Shown here in pieces: positions 7,165-15,675 of a stretch of DNA of 64,000 nucleotides (its first letter is position 1; every line of letters begins with the position of its first letter). The position numbers were made by a program, and so were the translations under genes. The notes under the pieces are model-generated. The model searched no databases, had not been told where the DNA came from, and worked only from the letters and a program-made list of their open reading frames with translations. Source of the stretch: Bacteroidota bacterium (GTDB lineage Bacteria > Bacteroidota > Bacteroidia > Chitinophagales > Chitinophagaceae); the NCBI GenBank assembly GCA_023433265.1, contig JAEZDR010000064.1:1-64000 (forward strand). The letters are read 5' to 3'.

Positions 7165-9561
7165 ATGCTAGTCGCCAACCGTTACAAAATTATTGGAGTT
7201 GTTACTGCAATATTCTTGATGCTGACCATTTCGGTTGCAGCTCAGCCGGGTTTGGTGGATGCAGCTTTTAACCTCAAAGATGTTGTGAAGCCTAAAGGCT
7301 TTAATGCTCCAGTTATGTGCAGTGTAACGCAACCTGATGGCAAGGTCTTACTCGGAGGTTTTTTCTTCATTGCGGATGGCACAAAGAAGCTTGGAATTGC
7401 AAGACTAAACATTGATGGCAGCTTAGATAATGGTTTCAACGTAGATTTTCGCCTACCGGAATACTCTTCAACTGCATGGGCAGTTTACTCTATGGCTTTA
7501 CAAGCTGATGGAAAGATTGTAATTGGTGGGCAATTCAGCAATATAGGTGGACTATCCAGGAATAACATTGCGCGTTTGCTCCCAAATGGTGATGTTGACT
7601 CATCTTTCAATCCCGGGTCGGGATTCAACTCGACTCTCCTCACAGTTAAGTGCCAAAATGACGGCAAAGTAGTTGCCGGCGGCTTCTTTACCACCTTCAA
7701 TTCCATTGCGGCGAGTGGATTAGTCCGGCTAAAACATGATGGCTCATTTGACGATACTTTTTCAACTACCGGGTGGGGCTCAGGCTCAGTAAGAGCAATC
7801 GAAATTAGCACTGATGGTAAAATATATGTGGGAGGCTTCCAATTGAAAAGATTGCTTGCAAATGGTGAAGTTGATGCTTCTTTCACTTCAGGTTTTACTA
7901 AAAGTGTCCAGGCACTGCAACTTCAACAGGATGGTAAACTACTTGTAGGTAGTAACACAATAAGCGCCGGAACTAACAGTCTTGCCAGGCTAATGCCAGG
8001 CGGTAGCATTGACGGCTCTTTCAACCCACCGGTAATTGACGGCACCACCAACCATTTTCAGATCCTACCGGCAAACAAAATACTTGTCCTGGGATCTTTT
8101 GCAGAAAAAGCAATGATCTTAAATGACGACGGAAGTAAGGATGCTGCCTTTGCGATTGCCGCAAACTCTACATATAACCAGAAGTTTTCAACTAGCAGCC
8201 TTTTTGGAGGTAAGCTACTACTAGCAGGTGACGTTACTTTTTACGCGTCATACGACACCAAAAGAATAGCGCTTTTTGACTTCAATGGCGTATTAGATTC
8301 AGTTTTCCTGAATCCTGCTCTTGGCATCAATCACGCCAGCAGCAACATTGTTGTTCAAACGGATCAGAAGGTGCTTATTGCAGGACAGTTCAACTTCTAT
8401 AACGGCAACCGCAGGAACTTCCTGGCCAGGCTTCATTCTAATGGTGAGCTTGATTCATCGTTTGCTCCAGGAACTGGTGCAGATTACTTTGTAAACGGTT
8501 GAGCACTTCAGCCCGACGGGAAGATTATCATCTCCGGTGCCTTTTCGAAGTATAATGGATTGGTGTCCAACCAAATTCAACGGTTAGATAGCAGCGGGCT
8601 CTTGGACGCAACGTTTAGTGCACCAACGGGGCTTGGCTCGGGAATAAACTGTATTGCTGTTCAACCAGACGGAAAGATCGTAATAGCAACTGTGGACAAT
8701 AAGAAAATTATACGGCTTATGCCGAATGGCAGCACTGACAACTCTTTTAATTCTCCCTCGTCATCAAACTTTGTTAGCCTGGAAAGTCTCCAACTTCAAC
8801 CGGACGGCAAGATAATAGTGGGTGGATCACTTACCAGTTTGGGAGGAGCGGCCAGGACCGGAATCGGCCGCCTGAACACAGATGGCACCGTTGATAATGC
8901 GTTTAACCCAACGCTAAACGGCACTCATGTTAAAACATTTTGCATCAATGCTGATGGCAAAATTGTTATTGCGGGGCGCTTCTCTCAGGTAAACGGAGGG
9001 GGCAGAAACAGTATTGCGAGACTGAATAGCAATGGTAGCCTCGATACAACATTCAGCTCCCCTTTTTCTGAAGGCACCGCCATCTATGCAATGCTTCAGC
9101 AAACAGGCGGCAAATTGCTTGTCGTATATCAAGATCAAACTGTAGCCAATCTTTCCAGAATGATTCGATTGAATACAGACGGCAAACCAGATTATACATT
9201 CACTCCTGTATTGTTTGACGGCATACCGCTGTCGCTTGCTTCAGATTCTACAAATGTTTATGCGATAGGATCATTTTCCAGGGTCAACACTACTGTCCGC
9301 AACAACATCACAAAGATTCAAGCGCAGGTTTACACGCCTACCTATACTTTCAACGGCACTGGCAATTGGAGCGATTCTGCTAATTGGCTTGGCGGACAAA
9401 TACCACCTAATCCCGTTCCAGCAGGTAGTGTGGTATTGGTGAATCCTTCAACAGGTGGTAGCTGTACCTTCAATGGATCGCTAACAATAAGCCCGGGTGC
9501 CACGCTATTAATTCCTCCAAACGTAAACTTCACCGTTAACGGAAACATTATTTACTTATAG
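7165..9561 (+). pseudogene. Delta-60 beta-propeller gene 3, interrupted by in-frame TGA
   Basis: Translated through one TGA at 8500-8502, this frame is 798 codons long, matching the 801 and 815 aa of its paralogues, with no frameshift. The signal peptide (ending VAAQ) and start PGLVDAAFNLKD are intact. About 14 delta-60 repeats and the C-terminal NW module (from about 9331) are all present. The TGA falls just before the ninth repeat (ALQPDGKIIISGAF), where the paralogues have Ile or Leu; a TTA-to-TGA change would explain it. If real, the product stops after eight repeats and lacks the C-terminal module. The second half has only a TTG codon (8560) as possible start and no signal peptide. A sequencing error is the alternative. 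Confidence 0.8.
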
Positions 9562-9570
9562 AACAATAAC

Positions 9571-9595
9571 AAAAACCCCGGCGCGATGGCCGGGG
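9571..9595 (-). terminator. Terminator of the rpsF-rpsR-rplI operon
   Basis: The stem CCCCGGC (9576-9582) pairs with GCCGGGG (9589-9595) around a 6-base loop. The A-run at 9571-9575 becomes a U-run on the minus-strand transcript, so it terminates the ribosomal operon and may also end the convergent delta-60 transcript. It is the intact version of the hairpin copied at 4268, 4446 and 7017. Confidence 0.8.
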
Positions 9596-9617
9596 CTTCA
9601 CTATCATAAAAGAGAAC

Positions 9618-10064
9618 TTACTCTCCTACCACTTCAAACTCCATCTCAGTAACGTTGTTGTTACCAAAGTCGATGTTTGCTTTGTAAGTCCCTAGTTCTT
9701 TTACTTCGTCTACAATGCTGATGCGCTTGCGGTCGATCTCGTAACCTTTCTGGTCGCGGATAGCGCGGGCAATTTGAAGAGAGGTAACGCTACCGAAGAT
9801 TTTACCGCTGGTACCTGTTTTAGCACCGATTTTAACGGGGCCTTCTTTGAGTACGCTGATAACGCTGTTGATCTCGGCCAGCATCTTAGCTTCTTTCTTT
9901 GCCTTTACTTTCTGGCGCTCTTCCAGTTGCTTTAGGTTGCCCGGATTAGCTTCTACCGCCATCTTCTTAGGAATAAGAAAGTTACGAGCGTAGCCATTCT
10001 TTACTGTTACCAGTTCGTTTGCTCCGCCCAGGTTATCTACATCCTGGATTAATATTACTTGCAT
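9618..10064 (-). CDS. rplI: 50S ribosomal protein L9
   Basis: A 148-aa protein. The ATG at 10064 gives the canonical L9 start MQVILIQDVDNLG; the seven-residue upstream extension is dropped. The N-terminal rRNA-binding domain (NGYARNFLIPKKMA) is followed by the long connecting helix rich in Lys and Glu (residues ~45-75) and the C-terminal domain ending EFEVVGE. L9 binds 23S rRNA near the L1 stalk. It is the last gene of rpsF-rpsR-rplI, 123 bp downstream of rpsR. Its 3' end is copied, with its terminator, at four other places to the left (1647, 4262, 4441, 7012). Confidence 0.97.
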   Translation of the reverse strand: MQVILIQDVDNLGGANELVTVKNGYARNFLIPKKMAVEANPGNLKQLEERQKVKAKKEAKMLAEINSVISVLKEGPVKIGAKTGTSGKIFGSVTSLQIARAIRDQKGYEIDRKRISIVDEVKELGTYKANIDFGNNNVTEMEFEVVGE

Positions 10065-10110
10065 GTTCTTGTTTTTAGTTCCCAAGAGCCCAGCTTTTGT
10101 TTGTGCTGTC

Positions 10111-10124
10111 TCCGCCGCGGCGGA
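10111..10124. repeat. Perfect 14-bp GC palindrome between rpsR and rplI
   Basis: TCCGCCGCGGCGGA is a perfect palindrome in the rpsR-rplI spacer, followed by a run of GTGAATGGTGAATAG-like repeats (about 10133-10162). Similar GTGAAT-type repeats occur at about 57286-57308. It may be part of a small dispersed intergenic element; no function can be assigned. Confidence 0.5.
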
Positions 10125-10187
10125 TTAGGGAATGGTGACTAATAGTGAATGGTGAATAGTTAGTACTACTCAGCCATTCTGTCTTTT

Positions 10188-10454
10188 CTATTTCAACAAA
10201 TCGGTTACGTAAGGTAACAGAGCCATCTGGCGAGCTTTTTTAATTGCGTCGCTTACTTTGCGCTGGTACTTAAGGCTGTTACCGCTTAAACGGCGAGGTA
10301 AAATTTTACCCTGCTCGTTGATGAACTTTTTCAAAAACTCAACGTCTTTGTAGTCCACGTAACGGATGCCATACTTCTTAAAGCGGCAGAATTTCTTCTT
10401 AGGCTTCTCAGCTTTGATAGCTGTAAGGTATTTGATTTCATTTGGTTTTGCCAT
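10188..10454 (-). CDS. rpsR: 30S ribosomal protein S18
   Basis: An 88-aa protein with the S18 core: [22 protein letters not shown], the characteristic KILPRRLSG segment, and the helix [22 protein letters not shown]18 forms a heterodimer with S6 on the platform of the small subunit. Its ATG at 10454 follows the rpsF stop by 4 bp, so translation is probably coupled. Normal length; the operon order S6-S18-L9 is as in most bacteria (ssb absent here). Confidence 0.97.
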   Translation of the reverse strand: MAKPNEIKYLTAIKAEKPKKKFCRFKKYGIRYVDYKDVEFLKKFINEQGKILPRRLSGNSLKYQRKVSDAIKKARQMALLPYVTDLLK

Positions 10455-10458
10455 GATC

Positions 10459-10815
10459 TTAAACCTCCGCTACTTTTTCGATTCCTGTTGGTACGCCACT
10501 TCTCTTTTTTGCATTGTACTCGACGGCGTATTTATCGAGCTTGGTGAACATGTGACGCATAACCTGCTCGTCACGGAGCATCTGTACCTTAAACTTCTCA
10601 TTGAAGCCGGATGGCGCCGAGTACTCAAGAACCCAGTAGATACCTGTGGTTTTCTTTTGTACAGGGTAGGCCAGTGATTTTAGTCCCCAGGGGTTACTGT
10701 GCGTGATGCCACCACCGTGTTCGGTAATGTAATCAGTGTATTTCTTTTGAACGGCTTTGAACTCGTCCTCAGAAAGCACAGGGGTAAAAATCACCATCAA
10801 TTCGTAATTGTTCAT
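10459..10815 (-). CDS. rpsF: 30S ribosomal protein S6
   Basis: A 118-aa protein. It starts [19 protein letters not shown], typical of S6, with the conserved [23 protein letters not shown] segment of the ferredoxin-like fold. It binds S18 and 16S rRNA in the platform. First gene of the operon, preceded by a good TAnnTTTG box at 10853-10860. Confidence 0.96.
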   Translation of the reverse strand: MNNYELMVIFTPVLSEDEFKAVQKKYTDYITEHGGGITHSNPWGLKSLAYPVQKKTTGIYWVLEYSAPSGFNEKFKVQMLRDEQVMRHMFTKLDKYAVEYNAKKRSGVPTGIEKVAEV

Positions 10816-10852
10816 GATCCCTGTTTTGTTTGTTTAAAAAATAATTGGGGTG

Positions 10853-10860
10853 CAAAAGTA
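10853..10860 (-). promoter_or_regulatory. Promoter -7 box for rpsF operon
   Basis: On the minus strand this reads TACTTTTG, an exact match to the Bacteroidota TAnnTTTG element, 37 bp upstream of the rpsF start codon. The leader between is A-rich, as is usual for strongly translated genes of this phylum. Confidence 0.55.
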
Positions 10861-11026
10861 AGGAAAAACAGGCGTTTAGCAATAGCTATTCGCGGCGCTA
10901 AGGCTGCGAGTTCGTTAAAACTGGCGGATTGCAAGCCAGGCTCCCATAGGAGGAGACAAAACTAGGTTCCGGAAGGAAAACAACTGCCGGTAGAGCGGAA
11001 AAATTATCATTCTAAACCTATTTGCA

Positions 11027-11147
11027 ACGCTATATTAACGCTATATCCTCCCAGTTGCTATGCTTTTGCTACGGAGTTAGACCGCTACAGAGTCGCTATA
11101 GAGTCGCTACAGAATCGCTGCAGCACCGCTACAGCCCGCTACACATA
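11027..11147. repeat. Short tandem repeats, 11-bp unit CGCTACAGAGT
   Basis: Five to six imperfect copies of an 11-bp unit run from 11083 to 11147 (CGCTACAGAGT, CGCTATAGAGT, CGCTACAGAAT, CGCTGCAGCAC, CGCTACAGCC ...), with a degenerate copy just before. At 11027-11047 a direct repeat of AACGCTATAT occurs twice. They lie in the 446-bp gene-free stretch 10816-11261 between rpsF and the DUF4197 gene. No open frame or RNA gene was recognised there. Confidence 0.7.
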
Positions 11148-11261
11148 CCTTGCTTTAGGGATGTACCTTGGGCCTTGGCCTAAATGTGGCAAGTAATTGA
11201 ATCTTAACCACCCACTAACTAAATATGTTGAGCCGGGGGCGTCAGAAGTAAAAAAGCATAT

Positions 11262-11942
11262 ATGAAAAAACTAATACTCTCCTTTTTCGCATTAGCAATA
11301 GTTACCATCTATTCTTGCAGCGGACTGAAAAATATGGCCTATAGCCTGACCGAAAAGGATGCGGCAGCGGCCATCAGGCAACTGTTGCAGTTTGGATCGA
11401 GGGAGGGTTTAGACCCCTCTGCCTTTAGCAGGCAGGCTTTGATGCAAAGGATTATTCCCGGTGAACTGCAAACCCCCGTACGGCTTCTTCAAACTGTTGG
11501 GCTTACGGGCGAGCTGGACAAAATGATGGGCACGGTGGAAACTGCAGCTACCAAGACTGCTGAGCGGTCGATTCCCATCTTTGAACAGACCATCACCCGG
11601 ATGAATATCCATGATGCCATGCGGCTGGTGAAGCAAGGGGGCACCTCGGCAACTGACTACCTGAGGATGCATGCGGGCGATAGCTTAAGAAGGGCCATCC
11701 AACCTGTTATGCAGGAAGCACTTGCCACATATAAGGCCGACAAATATTGGGAAGCAGTAAAAAAGCCTTTACAAAGTGTATTAGGCAGCAACTTCAATCC
11801 TGATTTAGCAACCATTATGTCGGCATTCGTGACCGAGGTAATGTTTAATAAGATAGCGGAAAAAGAAAAACAGGTAAGGGCCGATGCTTCAGCCAGGCAA
11901 ACCGAGCTGTTGCAAAAGGTGTTTTCGAAGGATTGGAATTAG
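11262..11942 (+). CDS. DUF4197 domain-containing lipoprotein
   Basis: A 226-aa protein. A short signal with lipobox YSC places the lipidated Cys at residue 19. The rest matches the DUF4197 pattern I recognise: LTEKDAAAAIRQLLQFG near the N-terminus, a LDKMMGTVETAA segment, and the central TDYLRMHAGDSLRRAIQPVMQEAL. DUF4197 proteins are periplasmic or membrane-attached helical proteins of unknown function. It stands alone, after the repeat-bearing spacer, and is followed by a convergent lipoprotein gene. Confidence 0.85.
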   Translation: MKKLILSFFALAIVTIYSCSGLKNMAYSLTEKDAAAAIRQLLQFGSREGLDPSAFSRQALMQRIIPGELQTPVRLLQTVGLTGELDKMMGTVETAATKTAERSIPIFEQTITRMNIHDAMRLVKQGGTSATDYLRMHAGDSLRRAIQPVMQEALATYKADKYWEAVKKPLQSVLGSNFNPDLATIMSAFVTEVMFNKIAEKEKQVRADASARQTELLQKVFSKDWN

Positions 11943-12035
11943 GGATAAAGTTTGGCAACCAACAGAAACGCAAGGGACGCCATAGATTGTAAGTATGTAT
12001 TCTAGATAGATGTGTGACTGGTCTCCAGGGATATA

Positions 12036-12767
12036 TTAAGGGCGCTGCGTATTGCAGGATGTCTCAGACACTTGCTTCCTCCACTTTTTAAAAATCCGTA
12101 GTTCTTGGGGGGACAGCGTGTCTGCCACATGAATCACCCGCTCCGACGAAACATGCTGATCTGACGGGGTTGGCAGGACATCATATCCCCATACGGGACA
12201 GGTTGCTGTTTCTTCGGATCCTTCAAATAGCTTCAATACATTTTTCTTTTGATCGCATCTTAAATAAAATACGCTGTAAGCACCGCGAGGGTCTCCATTG
12301 GTTATTCTAATCCGCTTATAAACTATCCCTTCAATTGAAGTATCAGGCATTGGGTAGTATGGGTCTTTAAATATCTCTGGTTTTTTAAACGAAAACCAAA
12401 CTAGTTCTTCGCCAACTTCATCAGCATGAAATGTCTTTATTAATGTGGTTGTATCGGAAAAACCAGAAAACTTGTAAAAACACAAAGTTCTTAGATCAAG
12501 CAAGTAAGAATTAGAAGGAACAGCTTTCAAACTGGTACTGTCGTGACCAAGATAAAAATTTTCTTCAACTAATGTACTATGGTTTTGAATGACAAAGCTA
12601 TCCTGAGATAATGCAACAACCGTTACCGGCAGAGGCTTGTAAACCTTTTTCACAGGATCATAAACAGACCTCTGGTATAGTACCTTGCCACAGTAGCTTT
12701 TGCCCTTTGTGGGTTCACAACCCACCAACAAGGAAAAGAATAGAATGATGGCCAAAAGCTTAAGCAT
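12036..12767 (-). CDS. Unknown lipoprotein, paralogue A
   Basis: A 243-aa protein with a signal peptide and lipobox (LLVGC, Cys17). It is clearly paralogous to the next gene to its right: both carry the order CGK...Q-x-S-x-YD..K, ALSQDSFVIQN (here) or ILYQDSFVIQN (there), VPSNSYLLDLRTLCFYKFSGFSDT, YRRI or YKRI, FYLRCD, and VIHVADTLSPQELRIFKKWRKQ. I do not recognise the family. Two conserved cysteines near the start and end of the mature domain could form a disulphide. Same strand as its paralogue, 164 bp apart, consistent with tandem duplication. Confidence 0.75.
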   Translation of the reverse strand: MLKLLAIILFFSLLVGCEPTKGKSYCGKVLYQRSVYDPVKKVYKPLPVTVVALSQDSFVIQNHSTLVEENFYLGHDSTSLKAVPSNSYLLDLRTLCFYKFSGFSDTTTLIKTFHADEVGEELVWFSFKKPEIFKDPYYPMPDTSIEGIVYKRIRITNGDPRGAYSVFYLRCDQKKNVLKLFEGSEETATCPVWGYDVLPTPSDQHVSSERVIHVADTLSPQELRIFKKWRKQVSETSCNTQRP

Positions 12768-12931
12768 TTTTCAAAATTGAGGATAAGAATTGGTTATAAT
12801 TTGAAAGGCAGTTCAAGGGACTTATCTTATGCGTGAACAATATTGCTCAAGCACATGCTGGAGAGATAAGAGCGAAGAGAAGCGCTATATACCCGTACGG
12901 CAAATGCCAGGTAGGCTATACACTTCTGGCC

Positions 12932-13666
12932 TTATAGACAAGATATTTTTGCAATCTGCTTTCTCCATGTTGCAAAGATATTTTGTTCATGTTGCGAAAG
13001 AGAGTCCGCCATATGGATAAGTTGGATTGAAGGAACTGGCTTTTCCAGCTTTGCAGGCAGGTAATCTCTTCGCCATATAGGGCAATCAAAAGTTGTAAGT
13101 GAACTAGCATACAACCCAAACATGCTACCTTTCATATCGCAGCGCAAATAAAAAATGCTTTCAGATGTATTTGAACCTTCTGCTTTTTCTGTTGCTTTTA
13201 TCCTTCTATATGACACGCCTAGGATAACAGTATCGGATAGAACATTGAGCTTTCCGATAGTCGAATCAATTGAATTATTAAAAAAGGGCACCCAAACACC
13301 TTCAGCTTCTGCTTTAGAAATGGTGAAATCTCCCAACAAAGTGGCGGTATCGGAAAAGCTAGAATACTTGAAAAAGCACATTGATCTTAAATCAATAATA
13401 TACGAGTTTGAAGGAATTGCTGTCATTATGGTGCTATCTTTAAAATAGGAGACAATTTTTAGAACTTGAGTATTTTGAATAACAAAACTGTCCTGATACA
13501 AGATTTCTAGAAATACAGGAATAGGCACATAATCTTTTTTAGTTATGTCATACCAACTTACTTGTGCCCGAATTTTCCCACAATTCACGGTCCTAGAGGA
13601 AGTGCAAGCCATAGGGCAGAGGACGATAAATACTAACAATGAAATTACTAAAGTTTGTTTGAACAT
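12932..13666 (-). CDS. Unknown lipoprotein, paralogue B
   Basis: A 244-aa protein with lipobox PMAC (Cys21). It shares with paralogue A the blocks NCGKIRAQVSWYD, DSFVIQN, AIPSNSYIIDLRSMCFFKYS, SIFYLRCD and LIHMADSLSQHEQNIFATWR. The divergence between the copies is substantial, so the duplication is not recent. Probably anchored in the periplasm or on the outer membrane. No functional assignment can be made. Confidence 0.75.
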   Translation of the reverse strand: MFKQTLVISLLVFIVLCPMACTSSRTVNCGKIRAQVSWYDITKKDYVPIPVFLEILYQDSFVIQNTQVLKIVSYFKDSTIMTAIPSNSYIIDLRSMCFFKYSSFSDTATLLGDFTISKAEAEGVWVPFFNNSIDSTIGKLNVLSDTVILGVSYRRIKATEKAEGSNTSESIFYLRCDMKGSMFGLYASSLTTFDCPIWRRDYLPAKLEKPVPSIQLIHMADSLSQHEQNIFATWRKQIAKISCL

Positions 13667-13730
13667 GCCTGAAACTAATTAACCAAGCGAAAGCTGTTTT
13701 TTTGATGCATTCACTCTCGATGATTGCCTT

Positions 13731-14780
13731 TTAAGGAAAAACTTCGTTGAATTTATATATATGGTAATTAGCAATTTTGACCGGTATTGGGCCAATGCGT
13801 GCTACTCCGCTAATATCAATCGTAGCAAATGGAGGAGTATGGTGGGTCGTCACGCCCGTTCGAGTCCAAGTGCAATCATAACCAACAATGGCATCCCCTA
13901 AAAAAGTGAACTCTGTAAAATGCCCTCCAAATACATCACTCTGCTTTTTCATCCCCCTAAATCTTAAAGTAGCGAAGCAATACCAAAGGTTTGATTGATT
14001 TCTTGCGAATTCCCAATCTAATTGTCTAACAACAGGGGTCTCCTCGTCTGGATCAACAGGAAAGCCTCCACCTGTGTCACCGCCATCAAGGTGATCTTTT
14101 TTAGTATTCTCGCAAAGGGTATATAAATATTCCCAGTTTTCCTCTGAATATAAATATATACCGTCCAAATAGTGGTGAGTCGTCGTTACCCAGTAGAAAG
14201 CGCGACAATTTGTCGTCGTTGCTTGATTAGTAATCCCTTCATCGTTAAGTCTTATACCTGAAGAAAAACTTGTTTCACTAATTTTTATGTCAGCCAAATT
14301 CAAAAATGAAACTTTGCCACTAATATCATGCTCGCCACTAAAATATCTTTCGAAAAATTGATCTGGCAGCACTGTTACCTCAGGGTTTTCAGGCAAAAAT
14401 TGGGCAATATTGCATTTTCTTATGTTCCCAACTTTATCTAATATTACCAACAACGAGTTTATTGCTCCATGATTATGTTCAGAAACAAAGCCATCGCCAA
14501 TACTTAGTATAGCAAGATGTTCGTCATCCCCAAGATTTTCAAATTTTACCTCATCTAAATTTGTAGAGCTTTGTATTGAAGCAATAACTTCAAATTTTTT
14601 TGGACTTTCCAAGCTTTTAATAGCAAACAAGTTGCGAAGTTGATCCTTAAAATTTTCTGGGCTAATATTCTCGTAAGCAACTTCTGATTGTTCCTTGAGA
14701 TTTGCCGTTTCTTTCTTACATTGAACAAAAAACAAAGCTAGGCTTAGCGACAGTAGCAGGTTAAATTGTCGAGGAATCAT
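13731..14780 (-). CDS. Unknown lipoprotein, 349 aa
   Basis: I chose the ATG at 14780; the longer frame uses a TTG six codons upstream. The signal ends FFVQC, with the lipidated Cys at residue 21. The mature protein has an acidic Gly-rich stretch (HLDGGDTGGGFPVDPDEE) near the middle and a C-terminal part with several His and aromatic residues (THHTPPFATIDISGVARIG). I do not recognise the family. It is divergent from the XRE regulator gene that follows, with a short shared spacer. Confidence 0.7.
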   Translation of the reverse strand: MIPRQFNLLLSLSLALFFVQCKKETANLKEQSEVAYENISPENFKDQLRNLFAIKSLESPKKFEVIASIQSSTNLDEVKFENLGDDEHLAILSIGDGFVSEHNHGAINSLLVILDKVGNIRKCNIAQFLPENPEVTVLPDQFFERYFSGEHDISGKVSFLNLADIKISETSFSSGIRLNDEGITNQATTTNCRAFYWVTTTHHYLDGIYLYSEENWEYLYTLCENTKKDHLDGGDTGGGFPVDPDEETPVVRQLDWEFARNQSNLWYCFATLRFRGMKKQSDVFGGHFTEFTFLGDAIVGYDCTWTRTGVTTHHTPPFATIDISGVARIGPIPVKIANYHIYKFNEVFP

Positions 14781-14881
14781 GAAAAGCGATTTTTTCAAAG
14801 TTCCGTTGCAGCAGAAGTGACAACAAAAATAACCGATGATAATTTATCCGATTTTGCTATAACTTTAATAAAACTCACGCT

Positions 14882-15283
14882 ATGTACGGATACAAATTGA
14901 AGATGATCCGCGAACTAAGAAACTTGTCACAAGAATACATTGCCGAACAATGTTGCATTAAGCAGAATACATATTCCAAAATAGAAAGAGACGAGCAAAA
15001 GCTAACCGCTGAAATGTTGGACAAGTTATCTAGGGCATTAGGTGTTTCTCCGATGGATATCATGAATCAAGAGCCAACCCTTATTTCTTTCAATACGAAA
15101 AATGATACGTTAGCTGATAAACAGGAAAACAATACAAAGTTTGAATCTCATCTCTTGAAAGAACTCGAGTTTAAGAATGCAGAAATTATGAGGTTGGAGC
15201 AGATACTACACCAATTGGTTGAAAACTGCCCAATTTGTGCGACAGCACTCGGAGCAAATGCTATAGTCAAAAGCAAGTCGTAA
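14882..15283 (+). CDS. XRE-family helix-turn-helix regulator with coiled-coil tail
   Basis: A 133-aa protein. Residues about 5-60 are a Cro/CI-type HTH (KMIRELRNLSQEYIAEQCCI, then YSKIERDEQKLTAEMLDKLSRALGV). Residues ~90-120 form a predicted coiled coil (LLKELEFKNAEIMRLEQILHQL), followed by CPIC. Small HTH proteins with a leucine-rich tail are common in Bacteroidota; the tail probably mediates dimerisation. It is divergent from the lipoprotein gene at 13731-14780, which it might control (inference from position only). Confidence 0.85.
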   Translation: MYGYKLKMIRELRNLSQEYIAEQCCIKQNTYSKIERDEQKLTAEMLDKLSRALGVSPMDIMNQEPTLISFNTKNDTLADKQENNTKFESHLLKELEFKNAEIMRLEQILHQLVENCPICATALGANAIVKSKS

Positions 15284-15338
15284 GGTAACTTAATGGACTG
15301 GCACGGTTTTACCGGCCGTTTATTGTTAACCTAAAACA

Positions 15339-15578
15339 ATGAACATGAAAAACTTACCCGTATTGCTCCGTGCAAAGTATTTTGCCATGACCCTTTTTGC
15401 CCTGCTGGTGTCCTTTGTTGTGATGGCGCAGGAAGAAACCAAAAAGGTTGAGGTAGATATAGATGCAGGGAAGGATGACACAGGCATGTTTGGATCGCCC
15501 TGGATATGGATTGTTGGGGTGGCCGTTTTTATCCTATTATTAGTGGCATTGATGCGCGGTGGCAGGCGCAGGGACTAG
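15339..15578 (+). CDS. Small membrane protein, 79 aa
   Basis: An N-terminal signal (residues 1-31, ending VMAQ) is followed by an acidic stretch (EETKKVEVDIDAGKDD), one transmembrane helix (WIWIVGVAVFILLLVALM) and a basic end GGRRRD. The mature N-terminus would be outside and the Arg-rich end in the cytoplasm. ATG at 15345 is an alternative start. It is closed by a strong terminator at 15605. Similar small proteins occur in relatives; no function is known to me. Confidence 0.75.
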   Translation: MNMKNLPVLLRAKYFAMTLFALLVSFVVMAQEETKKVEVDIDAGKDDTGMFGSPWIWIVGVAVFILLLVALMRGGRRRD

Positions 15579-15604
15579 TTGTTCCCCCGTTGACAGATAT
15601 TGAG

Positions 15605-15634
15605 CGCTGCAAGGAATTGCAGCGTTTTTTTTTT
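15605..15634 (+). terminator. Rho-independent terminator
   Basis: CGCTGCAA (15605-15612) pairs with TTGCAGCG (15617-15624) around a 4-base loop, followed by ten T. It ends the transcript of the small membrane protein gene. Confidence 0.9.
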
Positions 15635-15675
15635 GCAAACAACTGTATACATAATATTGCAGAAACGTTAGTGAC

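Noticed and set aside
8560..9561. Separate gene for a 333-aa protein
   Set aside because: It is in the same frame as the gene upstream, lacks a signal peptide and starts only at a TTG; it is the second part of one interrupted gene.
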